Below are positions 26,138 through 35,565 of a DNA stretch of 64,000 nucleotides, piece after piece (the stretch's first letter is position 1; each line of letters opens with the position of its first letter). Origin of the DNA: CAMDPA01 sp965223035 (GTDB taxonomy: Bacteria; Pseudomonadota; Alphaproteobacteria; Rhizobiales; Hyphomicrobiaceae); NCBI GenBank assembly GCA_965223035.1, contig OZ244980.1, positions 3,534,001 through 3,598,000 of the forward strand, written 5' to 3'. Under the pieces are notes generated by a model, which searched no databases, had not been told where the DNA came from, and was given only the letters and a program-made list of their open reading frames with translations. Both the position numbers and the translations under genes were made by a program.

Positions 26138-26929
26138 TCAAGGTATCGATAGCTCACGCCTCATGCGCGACATGCGCGAGCGCTTCCACCGCGTGGCCGA
26201 CGGCGGGGCTTGGGCGACGCGGATGCCATCGATCCCATACTGAGCTTGGTCGATCTCAACCAGGCCGCCGGAGTTGCGGACGTGAGCGCGTCCCGAGACG
26301 ACAACGACGGACAGCTGCGCGCCGTGACGCTGCAAGATGATGTCGGCACCAGCGCAGGACACCGTCGCCACGGCGGTCCTGACCTCGACCCGTTTGTCGC
26401 GCGTCAGCCAGCTGAAGGTTCCACGCGCCGCCTTAAAGCGCATAGAACCGCGATCCAGCCGCATCAATACGCCTCCTGCGGTGTGCGAACTGGTCGGAAA
26501 TGCGCCAAGTCGGGCGGCCTGAAACGCGGCCAGGCTCGACCCGGGCCTGGGCTCCGACAGAACCTGGACCATGCGGACGCTGGTGGCCGGCCCAATCACG
26601 ATCTGGCTACCGTCGTCGATCGACAACAGAAGCCGGCCGCTCGGACCGGTTTCGATCACGTCGCCGCGCCGCACGACGGCGCCTGGTCGCAGGCTTCGTC
26701 GCTGCGCTTGTGGCTGTTGCGGATCGGCCCGGCGCGCATGCGCTGTTCCAGACAGCGCGTCGACACGGATCGCATCGATGCTCGACCCGGCAGCCACCGC
26801 CCGTGGCAACACCCCTGTGGATACGGTCGCTATTATGCTCGGCAATATGGCGATGATCAGCGCGGTGCCACCAGCAGCGGCGGCGGCGGCAGCCAACAGC
26901 TCCCCCAAAGCACCCAGGATCCTGGACAT
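26138..26929 (-). CDS. FecR-domain protein, probable exported or membrane-anchored
   Basis: An N-terminal hydrophobic segment (about residues 8-35) is followed after about 75 by a FecR domain: LRPGAVVRRGDVIETGPSGRLLLSIDDGSQIVIGP is the beta-rich core (seen here in shortened words such as IETGPSGR and DDGSQIVI). A second beta-rich part contains TAVATVSCAGADIIL. GGGGGA lies 6 nt before ATG 26929. At 263 residues it has no obvious sigma-factor partner or TonB receptor nearby, so a classical iron-signalling role is unlikely. It converges with aapM. The C-terminal tail is very basic (RWKRSRMSRMRR). Confidence 0.72.
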   Translation of the reverse strand: MSRILGALGELLAAAAAAAGGTALIIAILPSIIATVSTGVLPRAVAAGSSIDAIRVDALSGTAHARRADPQQPQAQRRSLRPGAVVRRGDVIETGPSGRLLLSIDDGSQIVIGPATSVRMVQVLSEPRPGSSLAAFQAARLGAFPTSSHTAGGVLMRLDRGSMRFKAARGTFSWLTRDKRVEVRTAVATVSCAGADIILQRHGAQLSVVVVSGRAHVRNSGGLVEIDQAQYGIDGIRVAQAPPSATRWKRSRMSRMRRELSIP

Positions 26930-27194
26930 TCACGTTCCCCCATCGGTTGTCCTCGCTCCCGACCGCTCCCACATTCCCATTGCTTTCATGCAACTTGGCC
27001 AGATATATGTCAGAGATCTTTCCGGCAGCCATGATCTTGCAGCCTTGACGAGGTGCTCCCCGCTCATGGCGTGCCCAGCTTAACGCGGGGCCGGCCGGAA
27101 CTGGGTTGAGTTGGATGGCGTGGTCTGGCCCGGACGGCGCACGTGGCTTCAGCCTTGGCCCGGATAGACTGCTGGCGCAGCCGGGGACGACGAT

Positions 27195-27280
<86 letters not shown>

Positions 27281-27360
27281 CACGCCCTGGGTTGCGCCGC
27301 CGGTACTGGGTCCTCAGCCGCCCGGTCGTCAGACCTCAGGCGCCTTCGCACTGATGGGCC

Positions 27361-27417
27361 GCCGGTCGGGAAGCCGGTCGTCAGGAAGCCGGTCGTCAGG
27401 AAGCCGGTCGTCGGGGG
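27361..27417. repeat. 15-bp tandem repeat between tRNA-Leu and tig
   Basis: Units of GCCGGTCGTCAGGAA at 27373-27387 and 27388-27402 are flanked by imperfect units at 27361 and 27403. A related GCCCGGTCGTCAG lies at about 27330. It sits upstream of the tig ribosome-binding site. Confidence 0.85.
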
Positions 27418-27491
27418 CACGCAAAGTGAGAGTTCGGTCAGCGGGACGGCGGCCGATCTGAGCAGACAGAGCGATCAAGGAATTGGTTTCG

Positions 27492-28880
27492 ATGAATATC
27501 ACAGAAACGAGCTCGGAGGGATTAAAGCGACAGCTGCGCGTGGTGATCACGGCCAATGACGTCGGCGCCCGCTTCCAGGAGCGGATGAACGAGATCAAGG
27601 GCACCATCCAACTCAAGGGTTTCCGAAAGGGCAAGGTGCCGGAAGCCCATCTGAAGAAGTTGTTCGGCCGCAGCATGATGGTCGAAACCCTTCAACAGCT
27701 GGTCGATGAATCGAGCCGCAAGGTGCTCACCGATCGCAACGAGCGCCCGGCGTCACAGCCGAAGATCGAGCTGCCGAAGGACGATGGAGAGATCGAACGT
27801 GTGCTGTCGGGGCAAACCGATTTGGCCTACGACATGTCGTTTGAGGTGCTCCCGGATATCCAGATGGCGGACTTTTCCGCACTCAAATTGACGCGATTGA
27901 CCGCACCGGTGCAGGACGCCGACGTCGACGAGGCGCTGGCGCGGCTGGCGGAACGCAACAAACAATACGAAGCCGAAGAGGGTCGGGTAGCGAGCGACGG
28001 GGATCGGGTGACGATCGATTTCGTCGGTAAGATCAACGGCGAGCCGTTCGAGAACGGCGCTGGCGAGGATGTGCCGCTGGTGCTCGGCGAGAACCAGTTC
28101 ATCCCCGGGTTCGAGGAGGGGCTGAAGGGAGCCAAGGCGGGCGACGAGCCGGTCATCGCGCTGACGTTCCCGGACACCTACCCGGTCGAGACCCTGAAAG
28201 GTCAGCCAGCCACGTTCGAGGTCAAGGTCAAAGCCGTGGCCAAGCCGATCAAGCCCGAGCTCGACGATGCGTTCGCCGCCACGTTGGGCGTCGAAAATCT
28301 GGCCAAGCTGCGGGAGATGCTGAGCGAACAAATCAAGCGCGGACACGATGAGGTGGCGCGCGGCAAGCTCAAGCGGGCCCTGCTCGACGAGTTGGAAAAA
28401 TCGCACACCTTTGAACTCCCTCCCTCGCTGGTCGAAGACGAGTTCGAGCGGATTTGGCAGCAGTTGACGCACGAGATGGAGCACGCCAAACGCAGCTTCG
28501 AGGACGAGGGCAAAACTGAGGATCAGGCGCGCGCGGAGATGCGCGGTCTGGCTGAGCGGCGCGTTCGGCTCGGCCTGTTGTTGGGCGAGATCGGCGACAA
28601 GAACAAGATCGAGGTGACGCAGGAGGAGCTGCGACAAGTGCTGATCAGTCGTGCACGCGAGTTCCCCGGCCAGGAGCAGAAGGTCTATGAGTATTTCGAA
28701 AAGAACCCGCATGCGGTCGCCGAGCTGCGCGCGCCGATCTTCGAGGACAAGGTGGTCGACTTCTTGATTGAATTGGCCAAACCGACGGAGCAGGTGGTCA
28801 GCAAGGAAGAACTGCTGAAGACCGACGCCGACGATGACCTGCCTGATGGCGGCGCGCAGGACACGTCTAAGCCGGCGTGA
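27492..28880 (+). CDS. tig: Trigger factor, ribosome-associated chaperone and peptidyl-prolyl isomerase
   Basis: It binds the ribosome exit tunnel and protects nascent chains. The N-terminal ribosome-binding domain has the signature GFRKGKVPEAHLKKLFG (about 45-61). The FKBP-type PPIase domain covers about 155-245 (VTIDFVGKINGEPF, then FIPGFEEGLKGAKAGD). The helical C-terminal cradle extends to about 430 and is followed by a short acidic tail. ATG 27492 has AAGGA about 10 nt upstream; an in-frame TTG at 27483 is less likely. At 462 residues it is slightly longer than E. coli Tig. It heads the quality-control block tig-clpP-clpX-lon. Confidence 0.95.
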   Translation: MNITETSSEGLKRQLRVVITANDVGARFQERMNEIKGTIQLKGFRKGKVPEAHLKKLFGRSMMVETLQQLVDESSRKVLTDRNERPASQPKIELPKDDGEIERVLSGQTDLAYDMSFEVLPDIQMADFSALKLTRLTAPVQDADVDEALARLAERNKQYEAEEGRVASDGDRVTIDFVGKINGEPFENGAGEDVPLVLGENQFIPGFEEGLKGAKAGDEPVIALTFPDTYPVETLKGQPATFEVKVKAVAKPIKPELDDAFAATLGVENLAKLREMLSEQIKRGHDEVARGKLKRALLDELEKSHTFELPPSLVEDEFERIWQQLTHEMEHAKRSFEDEGKTEDQARAEMRGLAERRVRLGLLLGEIGDKNKIEVTQEELRQVLISRAREFPGQEQKVYEYFEKNPHAVAELRAPIFEDKVVDFLIELAKPTEQVVSKEELLKTDADDDLPDGGAQDTSKPA

Positions 28881-28995
28881 TGATGCGTATAGCGAAGCAC
28901 CACGTTGTGGCGGCACACGCCGATCGGCTGCCCGTGCGGCGCTACACTGGCCCACTGTGAAGCGAGTTTGATGAGCTCAAGGGAGAGCAACGATC

Positions 28996-29640
28996 ATGCG
29001 GGATCCGATCGATACCCTGACCAACACGTTCTGGCCGATGGTGGTTGAGCAGACCTCGCGCGGGGAGCGCGGCTACGACCTCCCCTCGCGGTTGTTGAAG
29101 GAGCGCATCATCTTCGTGACCGGTCCGATCGAGGACCACATGGCCTCGTCGATCTGCATGCAGCTGCTGTATTGCGAATCGGAGAACCCCAAAAAAGAGA
29201 TCTCGATGTACATCAACTCGCCGGGCGGCGTGGTGACGTCGGGCATGGCGATCTACGACACCATGCAGTTCATCCGGCCAGCGATTGCGACCCTGTGCAT
29301 TGGCCAGGCCGCCTCCATGGGCTCGCTGTTGTTGTGTGCCGGGCAAACCGACATGCGCTTCGCGCTGCCGAACGCGCGCATCATGGTGCATCAGCCGTCG
29401 GGTGGTTTTTCCGGCCAGGCCTCCGATATCGAGCGTCATGCAGAGGATATCGTGAAAATGAAGCGCCGCTTGAACGAGGTTTACGTCAAGCACACGAGCC
29501 AACCCTACGAGACGGTCGAACGCACGCTTGATCGCGATTACTTCATGACATCTGAACAAGCCAAAGAATTCGGCATCATTGATCGCGTTCTAAGCAAGCG
29601 CGAGGAAGTCGAAACGGAAGGAAATGAGAAAACCTCCTAG
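28996..29640 (+). CDS. clpP: ATP-dependent Clp protease proteolytic subunit
   Basis: The tetradecameric serine protease core that degrades substrates unfolded by ClpX or ClpA. The catalytic triad is visible: Ser107 in GQAASMGSLLL, His132 in MVHQPSGG and Asp181 in DRDYFM. A short N-terminal extension is followed by the axial loop region. At 214 residues it is normal. A purine-rich site lies just upstream of ATG 28996. It is 115 bp after tig and 630 bp before clpX, an unusually wide spacing for these partners. Confidence 0.95.
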   Translation: MRDPIDTLTNTFWPMVVEQTSRGERGYDLPSRLLKERIIFVTGPIEDHMASSICMQLLYCESENPKKEISMYINSPGGVVTSGMAIYDTMQFIRPAIATLCIGQAASMGSLLLCAGQTDMRFALPNARIMVHQPSGGFSGQASDIERHAEDIVKMKRRLNEVYVKHTSQPYETVERTLDRDYFMTSEQAKEFGIIDRVLSKREEVETEGNEKTS

Positions 29641-29696
29641 CAATAAATCGAAAGATCCGTCATTCTGTAGTTGAAATCGATGCACGCGCGGCGGCA

Positions 29697-29726
29697 AACC
29701 AAGCCGATAGACTATCAGGCTTGGTT
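29697..29726 (+). terminator. Hairpin downstream of clpP, probable terminator
   Basis: AACCAAGCCGATAG and CTATCAGGCTTGGTT pair as a long stem with one bulged A and a minimal loop. No clear U-run follows (AGGGGC). It lies 57 bp after the clpP stop and suggests that clpP and clpX can be transcribed separately. Confidence 0.6.
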
Positions 29727-30270
29727 AGGGGCTTTGAATGGATTCCGTGGCGATGGCAGCGATGAGTTTTGCCTGTTCGTGTGACTTGCCGACCGGTGTC
29801 GCCGTCGTTCCGCCGAAATCCTGAACAACGCTCAAGTTAACGGCTTCGGAAGATGGGATGCAATTGACACACATGGCTCGTGGTACGCTCGGTATCGCGT
29901 GTGTGGGTTTCAGCCGGCATTGCGGGGCACTTCTACCAATAGTTGTGAATTGCAGGCTCCAACCCGCCATCAGCTGCTGCAAGTTGGTCACATTGATGTT
30001 GCATTCGAGTTGTGAGGGCGCGATCGAGCTTTAGACAGTTGGTAATCGATCCTTGATCCCTGGGGCGTAAGCATGCTCAGATCTGCGTCAGGGATTCTTG
30101 GCAGGGTTGCGAGCGCGCAGGGACGCGAGCAAGGATGTGGCGACGGGGGGTTGATCGGCGCGGCGACGCGTTTCAAGATTGCAGGTGGTGAATGCGGTAT
30201 GCATGCATCCTAGCTGATGCCAGCGGGCTCCCCAACCGAGCCCTAGAACGAGAAGGGTGAGATACACACG
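29727..30270. other. Long clpP-clpX intergenic region
   Basis: About 540 bp beyond the hairpin with no protein-like frame on either strand and no RNA gene that I recognise. A TTGACA hexamer occurs at 29864-29869 without a convincing -10 partner. A clpX promoter must lie here if the hairpin terminates clpP transcripts. Confidence 0.5.
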
Positions 30271-31527
30271 ATGCCTCCTCAGGAAAAGAACACCCTTTAC
30301 TGCTCATTCTGCGGCAAGAGCCAACACGAGGTGCGCAAGCTGATTGCCGGCCCAACGGTGTTCATCTGCGATGAATGCGTCGAACTGTGCATGGACATCA
30401 TCCGTGAGGAGAACAAGAACACGCTGGTCAAGTCCCGCGATGGTGTTCCGACCCCGCTGGAGATCAAGACGGTTCTGGATTCCTACGTGATCGGTCAGGA
30501 CTATGCGAAGCGGGTGCTGGCGGTTGCGGTGCACAATCACTACAAGCGACTGAACCACGCCGCCAAGAACAACGATGTGGAGCTCGCGAAGTCCAATATC
30601 CTGTTGGTTGGCCCCACCGGCTGCGGCAAGACCCTGCTTGCGCAAACACTGGCCCGCATCCTTGATGTCCCCTTCACGATGGCCGACGCGACAACGCTGA
30701 CCGAGGCCGGCTATGTGGGCGAGGACGTTGAGAACATCATCCTCAAGCTGCTGCAGAACGCCGACTACAACGTGGAGCGGGCGCAGCGCGGCATCGTCTA
30801 TATCGATGAAGTGGATAAGATTTCGCGCAAGTCGGACAACCCCTCCATCACCCGCGACGTTTCCGGCGAAGGCGTGCAGCAGGCGCTGCTCAAGATCATG
30901 GAGGGGACGATCGCCAGCGTGCCGCCGCAGGGCGGGCGCAAGCATCCGCAGCAGGAATTCTTGCAGGTGGACACGACCAACATCTTGTTCATCTGCGGTG
31001 GGGCTTTCGCTGGCCTCGATAAGATCATCTCGCAGCGCGGTAAGGGCAGCTCGATCGGCTTTGCGGCCAGCATCTCGGGCCAGGACGATCGGCGCACGGG
31101 CGAGATTTTGCGCGGTATCGAGCCGGATGATTTGCTGAAATTCGGGCTCATTCCCGAGTTCATCGGCCGGTTGCCGGTGATTGCCACGCTGGAGGACCTG
31201 GACGAAGATGCCCTGGTGCAAATCTTGACCGAGCCGAAAAACGCCCTGGTCAAGCAATATCAGCGGCTGTTCGAAATGGAGGACGTCAAGCTGACGATCA
31301 CGCTTGACGCACTGAAAGCGATCGCGCGCAAGGCGATCGAACGCAAGACCGGTGCCCGCGGGCTGCGATCGATCTTGGAGGCGATCCTACTGGAGATGAT
31401 GTTCGAGTTGCCGGGTCTCAAAGGAGTAGAGGAGGTCGTGATCGGTCCCGAGGTGGTCGAAGGCGGTGCCAAGCCGCTGAGAATCTACTCAGAAGTCGTC
31501 GAGGAAAAGGGCTCGACCGCGTCTTAA
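30271..31527 (+). CDS. clpX: Clp protease ATP-binding subunit, unfoldase
   Basis: An AAA+ hexamer that unfolds substrates and feeds ClpP. The N-terminal zinc-binding domain has CSFCGKS and CDECVELC. Walker A GPTGCGKT (about 117-124), Walker B IVYIDEVDK, the pore loop GYVGED, the RKH loop GGRKHPQQE and the ClpP-docking IGF loop in GKGSSIGF are all present. At 418 residues it is normal. ATG 30271 follows a GAAGGGTGAG-like purine tract. The intact IGF loop shows it still docks to the ClpP encoded upstream. Confidence 0.96.
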   Translation: MPPQEKNTLYCSFCGKSQHEVRKLIAGPTVFICDECVELCMDIIREENKNTLVKSRDGVPTPLEIKTVLDSYVIGQDYAKRVLAVAVHNHYKRLNHAAKNNDVELAKSNILLVGPTGCGKTLLAQTLARILDVPFTMADATTLTEAGYVGEDVENIILKLLQNADYNVERAQRGIVYIDEVDKISRKSDNPSITRDVSGEGVQQALLKIMEGTIASVPPQGGRKHPQQEFLQVDTTNILFICGGAFAGLDKIISQRGKGSSIGFAASISGQDDRRTGEILRGIEPDDLLKFGLIPEFIGRLPVIATLEDLDEDALVQILTEPKNALVKQYQRLFEMEDVKLTITLDALKAIARKAIERKTGARGLRSILEAILLEMMFELPGLKGVEEVVIGPEVVEGGAKPLRIYSEVVEEKGSTAS

Positions 31528-32008
31528 CGAGAGGCGCGGCGCATCGCAAACGCCGGCCGCCCGAAATCAAATTTGATAACCGCGTCGTGAAGGTGGAACC
31601 TGCCGGGACAGTTCGGCGATGGGCGGCGCCGACCGACAAGAGGGCTCAGCCCGCGATCGCTGCAGGTCGGGGGCGTTAGGTGACGGTCGCAGGTCGTCGC
31701 CAGCTAGGTAGTGACAGACGATGATCGGAGCCTCTTTCATCAAGGGCTTCGTATCCTTACTTAAGGGGACGGGTGGAGTTCGCCACTACCCTGACACGGT
31801 CACGTGGGCGGTCGGTCTACAACATACATGTACAACCGACATGTACAACAGACATGGTGGTGCCGACGCTTAAGACGCTGTCCCTGATGGAGCACGGGTT
31901 GGATGCCGATCCGTTCCAGACCGGTACTCATGGACAGTGTTGCCACTTTCGACCATGAACAGATGAGATAACTGCTGCCGGGCAGCCAAGTGGGATAACA
32001 AGCAAGCG
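31528..32008. other. clpX-lon intergenic region
   Basis: About 480 bp without a supportable gene. It includes a 13-bp-period repeat of ACATGTACAAC (31826-31856) and a small GCTGCC/GGCAGC palindrome (about 31973-31985) just before lon. A stress-regulated lon promoter is expected, but no sigma-32 box pair is clear to me. Confidence 0.5.
31826..31856. promoter_or_regulatory. Direct repeats ACATGTACAAC upstream of lon, candidate operator
   Basis: ACATGTACAAC at 31826-31836 and 31839-31849, then ACATG at 31852, with a 13-bp period. Each unit contains a TGTACA palindrome. They lie about 155 bp before the lon start codon. The binding factor is unknown. Confidence 0.4.
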
Positions 32009-34432
32009 ATGAGCGATAACATGCACGATAAGGACATAGGCGGCGGCAAGGAGCTGTTTCCGGTTCTCCCATTGCGCGATATCGTTGTGTTCCCGCACAT
32101 GATCGTACCCTTGTTCGTGGGGCGTGAGCGATCGATTAGCGCACTTGAGGAGGTGATGCGGTCTGACAAGCACATCTTACTCGCGGCGCAGAAGAACGCG
32201 GGCGACGACGATCCCGTGACCGACGCGATCTATGATGTGGGGACGTTGGCGTCCGTCTTGCAGCTGCTTAAGCTGCCCGACGGAACCGTGAAGGTGCTGG
32301 TCGAAGGCACCCAGCGCGCGCGCATCTTGGGTTATACCGAAAACGAGGATTTCTTCGAAGCGGAGGTCGAGCGGGTTTCGGAATCGGTGGGCGCTCAGGA
32401 TGAGATCGAGGCGATGGCGCGGTCGGCGGTGTCGCAGTTCGAATCCTACGTCAAGCTGAACAAGAAGATCTCGCCGGAGGTGCTGGGGACGCTGGGTCAG
32501 ATCGACGATTATTCGAAGCTGGCTGACACCGTGGCCTCGCATCTCGCAATCAAGATTTCAGACAAGCAAGAGCTATTGGAGATTACCAAGATCTCCGACC
32601 GCTTGGAGCGGATCTATGCCCTGATGGAGAGCGAGATCTCCGTGCTTCAGGTGGAAAAAAAGATCCGCAGCCGCGTCAAGCGCCAGATGGAGAAGACGCA
32701 GCGCGAGTACTACCTGAATGAGCAGATGAAGGCCATTCAGAAGGAACTCGGCGATGGCGACGACCGCGACGATATCGCCGAGTTCGAGGAGAAGATCGAA
32801 AACACCAAGCTGTCGAAGGAGGCGCGCGACAAAGCTCAGGCCGAGCTCAAGAAGCTGCGCCAGATGAGTCCGATGTCGGCTGAAGCCACCGTGGTGCGCA
32901 ACTACCTCGACTGGTTGTTGTCGATCCCCTGGAGCGTCCGCGGCAAGGTCAAGAAGGATCTGAAGGAAGCCCAAGACATATTGGATAAGGAGCACTACGG
33001 CCTAGAGAAGGTCAAAGAGCGCATTGTCGAGTACCTTGCCGTCCAAAACCGCACCAACAAGCTCAAGGGCCCGATCCTGTGCTTGGTCGGACCGCCTGGC
33101 GTGGGCAAGACCTCGCTTGGCAAGTCGATCGCGAACGCCACGGGCCGCGAGTTCGTCCGCATGTCGCTGGGCGGCGTGCGCGATGAGGCTGAGATCCGCG
33201 GCCACCGTCGGACCTATATTGGCTCGATGCCCGGCAAGGTGATCCAGTCGATGCGCAAGGCCAAGCGGGTCAACCCGCTGTTTCTGCTGGACGAGATCGA
33301 CAAGATGGGTTCCGATTTCCGGGGCGATCCCGCCGCAGCCCTGTTGGAAGTGCTCGATCCAGAGCAGAACGCGACGTTCAACGACCATTACCTGGAAGTC
33401 GATTACGATCTCTCCAACGTGATGTTCGTGACCACGGCCAACACGCTGAATATCCCCCCGGCGCTCATGGACCGGATGGAGATCATCCGCCTGGCAGGCT
33501 ACACGGAGGATGAGAAGATCGAGATCGCCCGGCGCCACTTGATCCCCGGACAGACCCAGGCGCACGGTCTTAATGACGGCGAGTGGTTCATCGACGACGA
33601 TGCGCTCAAGCAGGTCATTCGCCGCTATACGCGCGAGGCGGGCGTGCGGAACTTGGAGCGCGAGATCGCCAAGCTCGCCCGCAAGGCGGTGAAGGATATC
33701 GTCGCCGATGAGAGTGTGACGTCGGTGGAGTTTACAGGGGAGAACCTGGAGCACTACCTCGGCGTGCCGCGCTATCGCTTCGGCGAGGTGGAATCGGAGG
33801 ATCAGGTCGGCGTGGTCACCGGCTTGGCCTGGACCGAAGTCGGGGGCGAAATCCTCACGATTGAAGGCGTGATGATGCCCGGCAAGGGCAAAATGTCGGT
33901 CACGGGCAACCTGCGCGACGTGATGAAGGAATCGATCCAGGCCGCGAATGCCTACGTGCGGTCGCGCTCCGTCGATTTTGGCATCGCGCCAACCCTGTTC
34001 GAGACCAAGGACATCCACGTGCACGTGCCGGAAGGTGCGACACCTAAGGACGGACCGTCGGCCGGCGTGGCGATGGTGACCGCCATCGTCTCGGTGATGA
34101 CCGGTATTCCGGTGCGCAAGGATGTGGCGATGACCGGCGAGATCACCTTGCGCGGCCGTGTGCTGCCGATCGGTGGGCTGAAAGAAAAGCTGTTGGCTGC
34201 GTTGCGGGCGGGGATCAAGAAGGTTGTGATCCCAGAGGAGAACGTGAAGGACCTGGCGGAAATCGGCGATGAGGTGAAAAACGCCTTGGAGATCCTGCCG
34301 GTGAGCCGTGCTGACGAGGTGCTGCAGGCCGCCTTGCTGCACATGCCGGAGTCGATCGACTGGAAGGAGCCGACGCCACCGCCGGTCAGCAGTGCTGACG
34401 GCGAGGAGGATCCAAGGGTCGTCGCGCACTGA
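32009..34432 (+). CDS. lon: ATP-dependent Lon protease
   Basis: A homohexameric AAA+ serine protease for damaged and regulatory proteins. The LON substrate-binding domain covers about 16-210 (FPVLPLRDIVVFPHM). The coiled-coil linker contains QREYYLNEQMKAIQKELG. Walker A is GPPGVGKTS (about 364-372), Walker B LFLLDEIDKMG. The C-terminal peptidase has Ser684 in KDGPSAGVAM and the catalytic Lys in GGLKEKLLAA. At 807 residues it is normal. The N-terminus before ELFPVLPL has two Met choices (residues 1 and 5), and the ribosome-binding site is weak. Confidence 0.96.
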   Translation: MSDNMHDKDIGGGKELFPVLPLRDIVVFPHMIVPLFVGRERSISALEEVMRSDKHILLAAQKNAGDDDPVTDAIYDVGTLASVLQLLKLPDGTVKVLVEGTQRARILGYTENEDFFEAEVERVSESVGAQDEIEAMARSAVSQFESYVKLNKKISPEVLGTLGQIDDYSKLADTVASHLAIKISDKQELLEITKISDRLERIYALMESEISVLQVEKKIRSRVKRQMEKTQREYYLNEQMKAIQKELGDGDDRDDIAEFEEKIENTKLSKEARDKAQAELKKLRQMSPMSAEATVVRNYLDWLLSIPWSVRGKVKKDLKEAQDILDKEHYGLEKVKERIVEYLAVQNRTNKLKGPILCLVGPPGVGKTSLGKSIANATGREFVRMSLGGVRDEAEIRGHRRTYIGSMPGKVIQSMRKAKRVNPLFLLDEIDKMGSDFRGDPAAALLEVLDPEQNATFNDHYLEVDYDLSNVMFVTTANTLNIPPALMDRMEIIRLAGYTEDEKIEIARRHLIPGQTQAHGLNDGEWFIDDDALKQVIRRYTREAGVRNLEREIAKLARKAVKDIVADESVTSVEFTGENLEHYLGVPRYRFGEVESEDQVGVVTGLAWTEVGGEILTIEGVMMPGKGKMSVTGNLRDVMKESIQAANAYVRSRSVDFGIAPTLFETKDIHVHVPEGATPKDGPSAGVAMVTAIVSVMTGIPVRKDVAMTGEITLRGRVLPIGGLKEKLLAALRAGIKKVVIPEENVKDLAEIGDEVKNALEILPVSRADEVLQAALLHMPESIDWKEPTPPPVSSADGEEDPRVVAH

Positions 34433-34473
34433 ACGGACTGACCGTCCCCATCTGAAAGAGATCGAATTTGCTG

Positions 34474-34500
34474 GCCTGGCCGATCCCCGATCGGCCAGGC
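34474..34500 (+). terminator. Terminator-like hairpin after lon
   Basis: GCCTGGCCGATC, loop CCC, GATCGGCCAGGC is a perfect 12-bp stem, followed by TTGCGTTT. It lies 41 bp beyond the lon stop. Confidence 0.75.
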
Positions 34501-34557
34501 TTGCGTTTCGGCCGAAGCTGGCGAGCGCGCGTCGCGAATCCTGTTTTTTTCCCGTGG

Positions 34558-34586
34558 TTACAGGCTTTTTCCGACATATTTATACT
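34558..34586 (+). promoter_or_regulatory. Candidate sigma-70 promoter of hup
   Basis: TTACAG (34558-34563), a 17-bp spacer and TATACT (34581-34586) resemble -35/-10 boxes. They lie in the gap between the lon terminator and the HU gene, about 140 bp before its start. Confidence 0.45.
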
Positions 34587-34724
34587 TGACCTGGGGTGGG
34601 AAAACGCCTTGTCTGCATCGTCTGTTGCGTCAGCAGCAGCTTGGCGGGGCGTCTGTCTGCAAGCCTGACTTGCCGGCCACCGGTGCCTCATAAGTTCCCG
34701 TCACCGACACAAAGGAACACCAAG

Positions 34725-35000
34725 ATGAGCAAGCAGGATCTGATTGATGCGATTGCCCACGAGGCCGACTTAACCAAGGAGAAGGCCGGGGTCGCGATCA
34801 ATGCCATGATTGGTTACATCGAGAAGACCTTGCAGAAGGGCGACGAGGTTTCCATCCCGCCACTTGGCAAGTTCAAGGTGGCCAAGCGCAAGGCGCGAGA
34901 GGGGCGCAACCCGACCACCGGCAAGACCATTCAAATCCCGGAATCGAACGTGCCTAAGTTCCAACCGTCAAAGACCCTCAAGGACGCGGTCAACAAATAG
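34725..35000 (+). CDS. hup: DNA-binding protein HU
   Basis: A small histone-like protein that bends and compacts DNA. It has 91 residues starting MSKQDLIDAIA; the DNA-binding arm is EGRNPTTGKTIQIPESNVPKF (seen in parts as RNPTTGK and IPESNVP). AAGGAA lies 7 nt before ATG 34725, which rules out the longer upstream frame. Position after lon is conserved in many proteobacteria. Confidence 0.95.
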   Translation: MSKQDLIDAIAHEADLTKEKAGVAINAMIGYIEKTLQKGDEVSIPPLGKFKVAKRKAREGRNPTTGKTIQIPESNVPKFQPSKTLKDAVNK

Positions 35001-35565
35001 CCGCTGTCATTGCTGCCGGTGACCATGCCGCGAGCCCGCGCAGGCGGCGCATTTTCCGGGGCGTCTTGACACTTCCCAATTGGCCGCTCCTGACCCCCGC
35101 CACGCCCGTCCACTCACGGTCACGGTGCTCGGTTCGGCGGGGAGGGCCGCGCGGTTTCCAGCACGACCCCGATCCCACGCGCCAGGGCCGCAAATATGGC
35201 CTCCAGCCAACTGATCCAGCTACGAGGGATGGCCGATCGGGGGGTGCGCAACGGACACCAAGCCGTCGACCTGCCCTTTGTCGCGGTGCGTTCCCGCAAC
35301 GCATCTGTTGCGGTCGACAGGGTTCCCGCCGATGGTGGGCTGCGACGAGGTCTGTGCGCCCGTAGCAACGAGGCACAGCGCCGCGGCGTTGTCGGCTGAG
35401 CGCCGCGCGCGGCCCTCGCCTTGAGATCAGCGTCACAGGATCAAACATCGGCACGCGTGCGCCGGGCTGTGAGCACAGCAGCCGCCCGCAACAGTGGCGC
35501 CGAATTGCCAATCACCATCGCGTTGGCGTAGATTGGGCGCACCAAACGGTGTGGTTTGAAGGGCG
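35001..35565. other. Long intergenic region after hup
   Basis: About 565 bp. Frames on both strands are short, arginine-rich and unlike any family I know. I see no RNA gene or terminator with confidence. It could be an eroded gene or simple spacer. Confidence 0.4.

Noticed and set aside
29864..29869. TTGACA as a clpX promoter -35 box
   Set aside because: No acceptable -10 hexamer lies 16-18 bp downstream, so it is recorded only as a hexamer.
33002..34429. A 475-codon open frame antisense to lon
   Set aside because: It lies wholly within the well-supported lon gene; Arg/His/Asp-rich shadow composition and no recognisable domain.
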